From Yponomeuta sedellus (Eukaryota > Arthropoda > Insecta > Lepidoptera > Yponomeutidae): a stretch of 64,000 nucleotides of DNA. The DNA lies in contig OW203736.1 in NCBI GenBank assembly GCA_934045075.1, positions 18,798,805-18,862,804 on the forward strand, given 5' to 3'. Both the position numbers and the translations under genes were made by a program. The notes below the pieces were generated by a model. It was not told the DNA's origin and did no database searches. It saw only the letters and a list, made by a program, of their open reading frames with translations. Below are positions 61,781 through 64,000 of the stretch, piece after piece; positions within the stretch are counted from its first letter, which is position 1; every line of letters starts with the position of its first letter.

Positions 61781-61917
61781 AGAATCAATCAATATTATTG
61801 GGTATTCTGGAACAGATGTAATGAGTTTGAGTGAACGACAAGCCGCGCCAACCGGCGCGGTGCGTCGTGAGCTCAAACGAATGGAAGCTGGTCCAGAATG
61901 CCCAATAACATCCTACT
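61781..61917. repeat. right terminal inverted repeat of Polinton copy 2
   Basis: This is the inverse of 45517-45653 with about seven mismatches in 137 bp. It contains the same internal palindrome and ends ATCCTACT before the second GTCTAC target copy (61918-61923). Confidence 0.93.
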
Positions 61918-62062
61918 GTCTACTACACAATATTTTATTCAATACCTGTAATTATTCAAGATATTTAATTTTAAATAATGGTGGCCCTTATTTACCACCT
62001 GTACCTTATTAACAATAAACAATTTTGTTTGCTTACATATGGTTTTTTATTTTATTACTCTA

Positions 62063-62242
62063 TTTACCAAATTTTTGGAAACTCCGGTACATTTGAAGTT
62101 GTTTTTGTACGGGTGAGTTTTAATTATTTTTACTATTTAAGAAGGTTTTAGAACTTTGAAACAGTTAAAAAAATCACTTTATAGCAATCATCACAGCGCA
62201 TGAGAGTCCGGTTTACCAAATTTTTGGAAACTCCGGTACATT
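62063..62242. repeat. filler-like duplication within the outer hAT
   Basis: A 31-bp sequence starting TTTACCAAATTTTTGGAAAC is present at 62063-62093 and 62212-62242. The 118 bases between (62094-62211) copy 37824-37941 from the 5' part of the same hAT with two differences. Short identities (CATT at the left junction, TCCGGT at the right) mark the joins. Confidence 0.85.
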
Positions 62243-62317
62243 CCGGAAGAAATGCATGTCCATGTTATGATATCATGACGCAAGTATCTAAAATCACTAT
62301 ACCTACTCCGACCACTG

Positions 62318-63289
62318 GTAATAAATAATCCATTGTTCACAATATACCGTGTTTTATTTAAAAAAAACAGCTGTTGGTTATGATTTTTCGTTAATGTAAA
62401 TCCTATGAAAAATATTTTTTTAATCAGTACTCCTCGGATAGATTCTAAAGCGCTTTGGGTTACAGTCTGATATTAGTCTAAGGAACATTATGTACCATCA
62501 TTCAATGTTGGGCAGCACTTGGTCCAACGTTCATACAAAAATGGTCAATCTCCTTTCTTTATAAAATATAACCCACAAAGCTAAACAAATTTTTTTTTTA
62601 ATTATTATAAAAGGGGGCTATTTTCAATCAACGGGGCTTTTTGGTTTGAATGAAATAAAAGATTGTAAGGCCGTGCGCTGCGTTAAACGGGTGCACGGCG
62701 CGGGCACCCGCGCGGCGTGATGTTTCATGTAAATTCATAGAGCAGCGCTGGGTAAGACGGAACGCCCGTCACACGCGGCGCGGGCGACGGGGGTACGCTC
62801 GCGTGTCCGTGCGACGGAGCACGCGAGCAGTGTTGCCGTTCTAGGGACTTTGTCGCTAAAACTAGCGGAATTTATGAATGTTTGGCGGGAAAAAAATTAT
62901 GTTTTGCGGGAAAAATATTTATAGCGACTTCTAGCGACTTTTTATCTGATGGATCTGTTTCTTAGAAACTGTACTGTAGATTATTAACATTCAGAGAATG
63001 GGTTGTGATTTAATGAATGAAGAATGTGCGTATGACCAATTTTAAAATGCTGTGTTGGTAACCCCGGAACTAGCTTGAAGGGGAATTCCCTTCAAGCTCG
63101 TACATTTATCCGGTCTCGCTATGGCTATACTCGATCCCGTAGTGAATTCATATAACCTTAAGCTCGTGTATCGAAAATAACTATTTAATACATTTAAAAC
63201 GTTTAATTATAATTCGATATTTGTTATTTGCCTGAAGTTATGTAATGTGAGTGAAATAACTTCGATCCAAATTATAAAAACACGCAAAC
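62318..63289. other. gene-free stretch between two hAT elements
   Basis: No coding region found. AATAAATAA-type words just after 62318 could be a polyadenylation signal of the DDE/SWIM element that the outer hAT interrupted. A GC-rich, CpG-rich block lies at 62665-62830. A near-perfect 25-bp palindrome (GCTTGAAGGGGAATTCCCTT...) is at 63074-63098. The left end of the final hAT is likely somewhere here but was not defined. Confidence 0.45.
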
Positions 63290-64000
63290 ATGAACGCCCC
63301 AATGAAAAAAAAAAGCTACACACAGAACTACAGAAGTGAATGGGAAAATAAAGAGGAATTCAAACATTGGCTGAGACCTGTGCCAGGAGACTCAACCAAA
63401 GCTTTTTGTTCTTATTGCCACTCAGTAATATACGCGAAACTCAACGATTTACAAAAGCATATGGAAGCAAAAAAACACAAAACAAAATCCGAATTGTTTT
63501 CTAGTAATCTACGTTTAAACTTTCCTACAGCACCAACAAAAACATTGTGCAAGAGCTGAATGTACATTGGCATTGTACATTGCTGAACATAGCTCAATTC
63601 GTCATATCAACCACTTGACTGATGTTTGTAAAAAATGCTTCAATGATTCTAAATCCATAACTGACATGAAATTACATAGAACCAAATGTACACAGGTAAT
63701 CAATGATATTCTGGCACCTCATTTCGAAAAGGAACTCTTAAGCGACATAGGCGATCAAAAATATAGTTTGTTGTTGGATGAATCAACAGATGTGAGTGTC
63801 ACAAAATACCTTGGTATTGTCGTAAGATACTTCAGTTTGAAGCAAAACAAAGTAGTGTCCGCGTTTTTAGCTTTGCAATCATTGGAAAGTTGTGATGCTG
63901 TAGGAATAGTAACTGCTTTGGTTAAGTGTTTAAGAGATCGTGGACTGGACATACAAAACTTAATTGGTATCGGAACTGACAACGCTGCCGTTATGACTGG
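63290..64000 (+). pseudogene. hAT transposase (ZMYM/SCAND3-like), frameshifted, cut by window end
   Basis: Starts MNAPMKKKSYTQNYRSEWEN with a BED-like finger (FCSYCHSVIYAK...LQKHMEAKKHK). The frame stops at 63559 and coding continues in another frame with ALYIAEHSSIRHINHL, CTQVINDILAPHFEK, SLLLDESTDVSVTKYLGIVV (catalytic aspartate) and LIGIGTDNAAVMTG at the edge. One frameshift near 63555 is evident. The rest of the gene lies beyond the window. The type is distinct from the two other hAT transposases here. Confidence 0.82.

Larger units (their letters stand above)
45517..61917. mobile_element. Polinton/Maverick copy 2, complete virus-like element
   Basis: The 16,401-bp element is flanked by the 6-bp duplication GTCTAC (45511-45516, 61918-61923) and has 137-bp terminal inverted repeats beginning AGTAGGATG. 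Six-base duplications and AG termini are hallmarks of this class. It encodes polymerase B, integrase, packaging ATPase, protease, major and minor capsid proteins, a phospholipase A2-like protein and five small proteins. All recognised frames are open. It sits inside the pogo element's 3' part. The presence of capsid and protease genes places it with polintoviruses/adintoviruses rather than simple transposons. Particle formation is inference. Confidence 0.95.
41997..62006 (+). mobile_element. pogo/Tigger-like transposon split by Polinton copy 2
   Basis: The left end AGGTACTTGCGGG at 41997 and inverted right end GTACCT at 62006 match at 18 of 27 positions, and TA is duplicated outside (41995-41996, 62007-62008). 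A motif (C/T)(A/T)AATAAG(G/A)GCC recurs near both ends and on both sides of Polinton copy 2: 42028, 42377, 45079, 45404 and inverted at 61983. This ties the 83 bases right of the Polinton to the left part. Without the Polinton the element is about 3.6 kb. It encodes one intact transposase. Confidence 0.75.
37213..62317 (+). mobile_element. hAT transposon carrying nested Merlin, pogo and Polinton elements
   Basis: CAGTGGTCGGAGTAGGTATA begins at 37213 and its inverse ends at 62317, separated by 25.1 kb. The first twenty positions match. Removing the nested Merlin and pogo regions from the length leaves about 2.7 kb, normal for hAT. The transposase coding pieces lie at 38079-38313, 40731-41296 and 41302-41957. 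The 8-bp flanks do not match (TTGATTAG left, GTAATAAA right), so either the duplication has decayed or the ends were rearranged. A 122-bp segment of its 5' part (37821-37942) is repeated in its 3' part (62091-62212). Confidence 0.8.

Noticed and set aside
61821..62012. A 63-codon frame across the right Polinton end
   Set aside because: It spans the terminal repeat, target duplication and pogo remnant, so it cannot be a conserved gene.

Overview
The window reads as repeat-rich, intron-bearing eukaryotic DNA, most likely from a moth or butterfly. Support for Lepidoptera: tRNA-headed SINEs with tails I associate with that order (31440-31745 on the minus strand, a fragment at 12113-12199, another SINE at 4803-5020 with an ATT-repeat tail), and Polinton, hAT, mariner, Merlin, PIF/Harbinger, pogo, Gypsy and BEL elements of insect type. 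I see no convincing host gene; essentially everything recognisable is mobile or virus-like.

Layout. 1-4700: a truncated transposase-like gene (1179-2970) abutting a BEL/Pao integrase fragment (2971-3880). 4803-5020: SINE. 5516-10086: Ty3/Gypsy retrotransposon on the minus strand with identical 100-bp LTRs, 5-bp target duplication AGTAA and an integrase frameshift. About 11.9-28.7 kb: Polinton/Maverick copy 1, a decayed virus-like element whose genes carry frameshifts and stops and which was hit by a hAT (21456-23812), a mariner (25414-26721), a SINE fragment and an 85-bp insertion. 28.7-30.8 kb: nothing recognised. 31.0-37.2 kb: an unclassified DDE transposase gene with a C-terminal SWIM-like zinc motif, interrupted by a PIF/Harbinger element (32354-35781). 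37213-62317: a hAT element containing a Merlin (38314-40722) and a pogo/Tigger-like element (41997-62006); the pogo contains Polinton copy 2 (45517-61917). 63290 to the end: the start of another hAT, cut by the window edge.

Polinton copy 2 is the centrepiece: 16,401 bp, 6-bp target duplication GTCTAC, 137-bp terminal inverted repeats starting AG, and every recognisable gene open. Rightward it carries a spliced small gene, a protein-primed type B DNA polymerase and a second spliced small gene. Leftward it carries an A32/FtsK-like packaging ATPase, an unknown 314-aa protein, a small fibre-like coiled-coil protein, a retrovirus-type integrase with chromodomain, a parvovirus-like phospholipase A2 protein, an adenain-like protease, a penton-like minor capsid protein, a conserved 48-aa microprotein, a double-jelly-roll-type major capsid protein and a 162-aa protein. 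Copy 1 has the same gene order with clearly diverged proteins, so it is a separate lineage, and comparing the two copies supports the small genes.

Together these genes suggest a virus-like cycle: integrase for insertion, polymerase for protein-primed replication, ATPase, protease and capsid proteins for particle formation, and phospholipase for membrane passage. The most notable features are terminal repeats that are themselves about 100-120-bp palindromes in both lineages, an endonuclease VII-like HNH motif embedded in the polymerase, ATGA stop-start overlaps chaining leftward genes, and the hidden microprotein.
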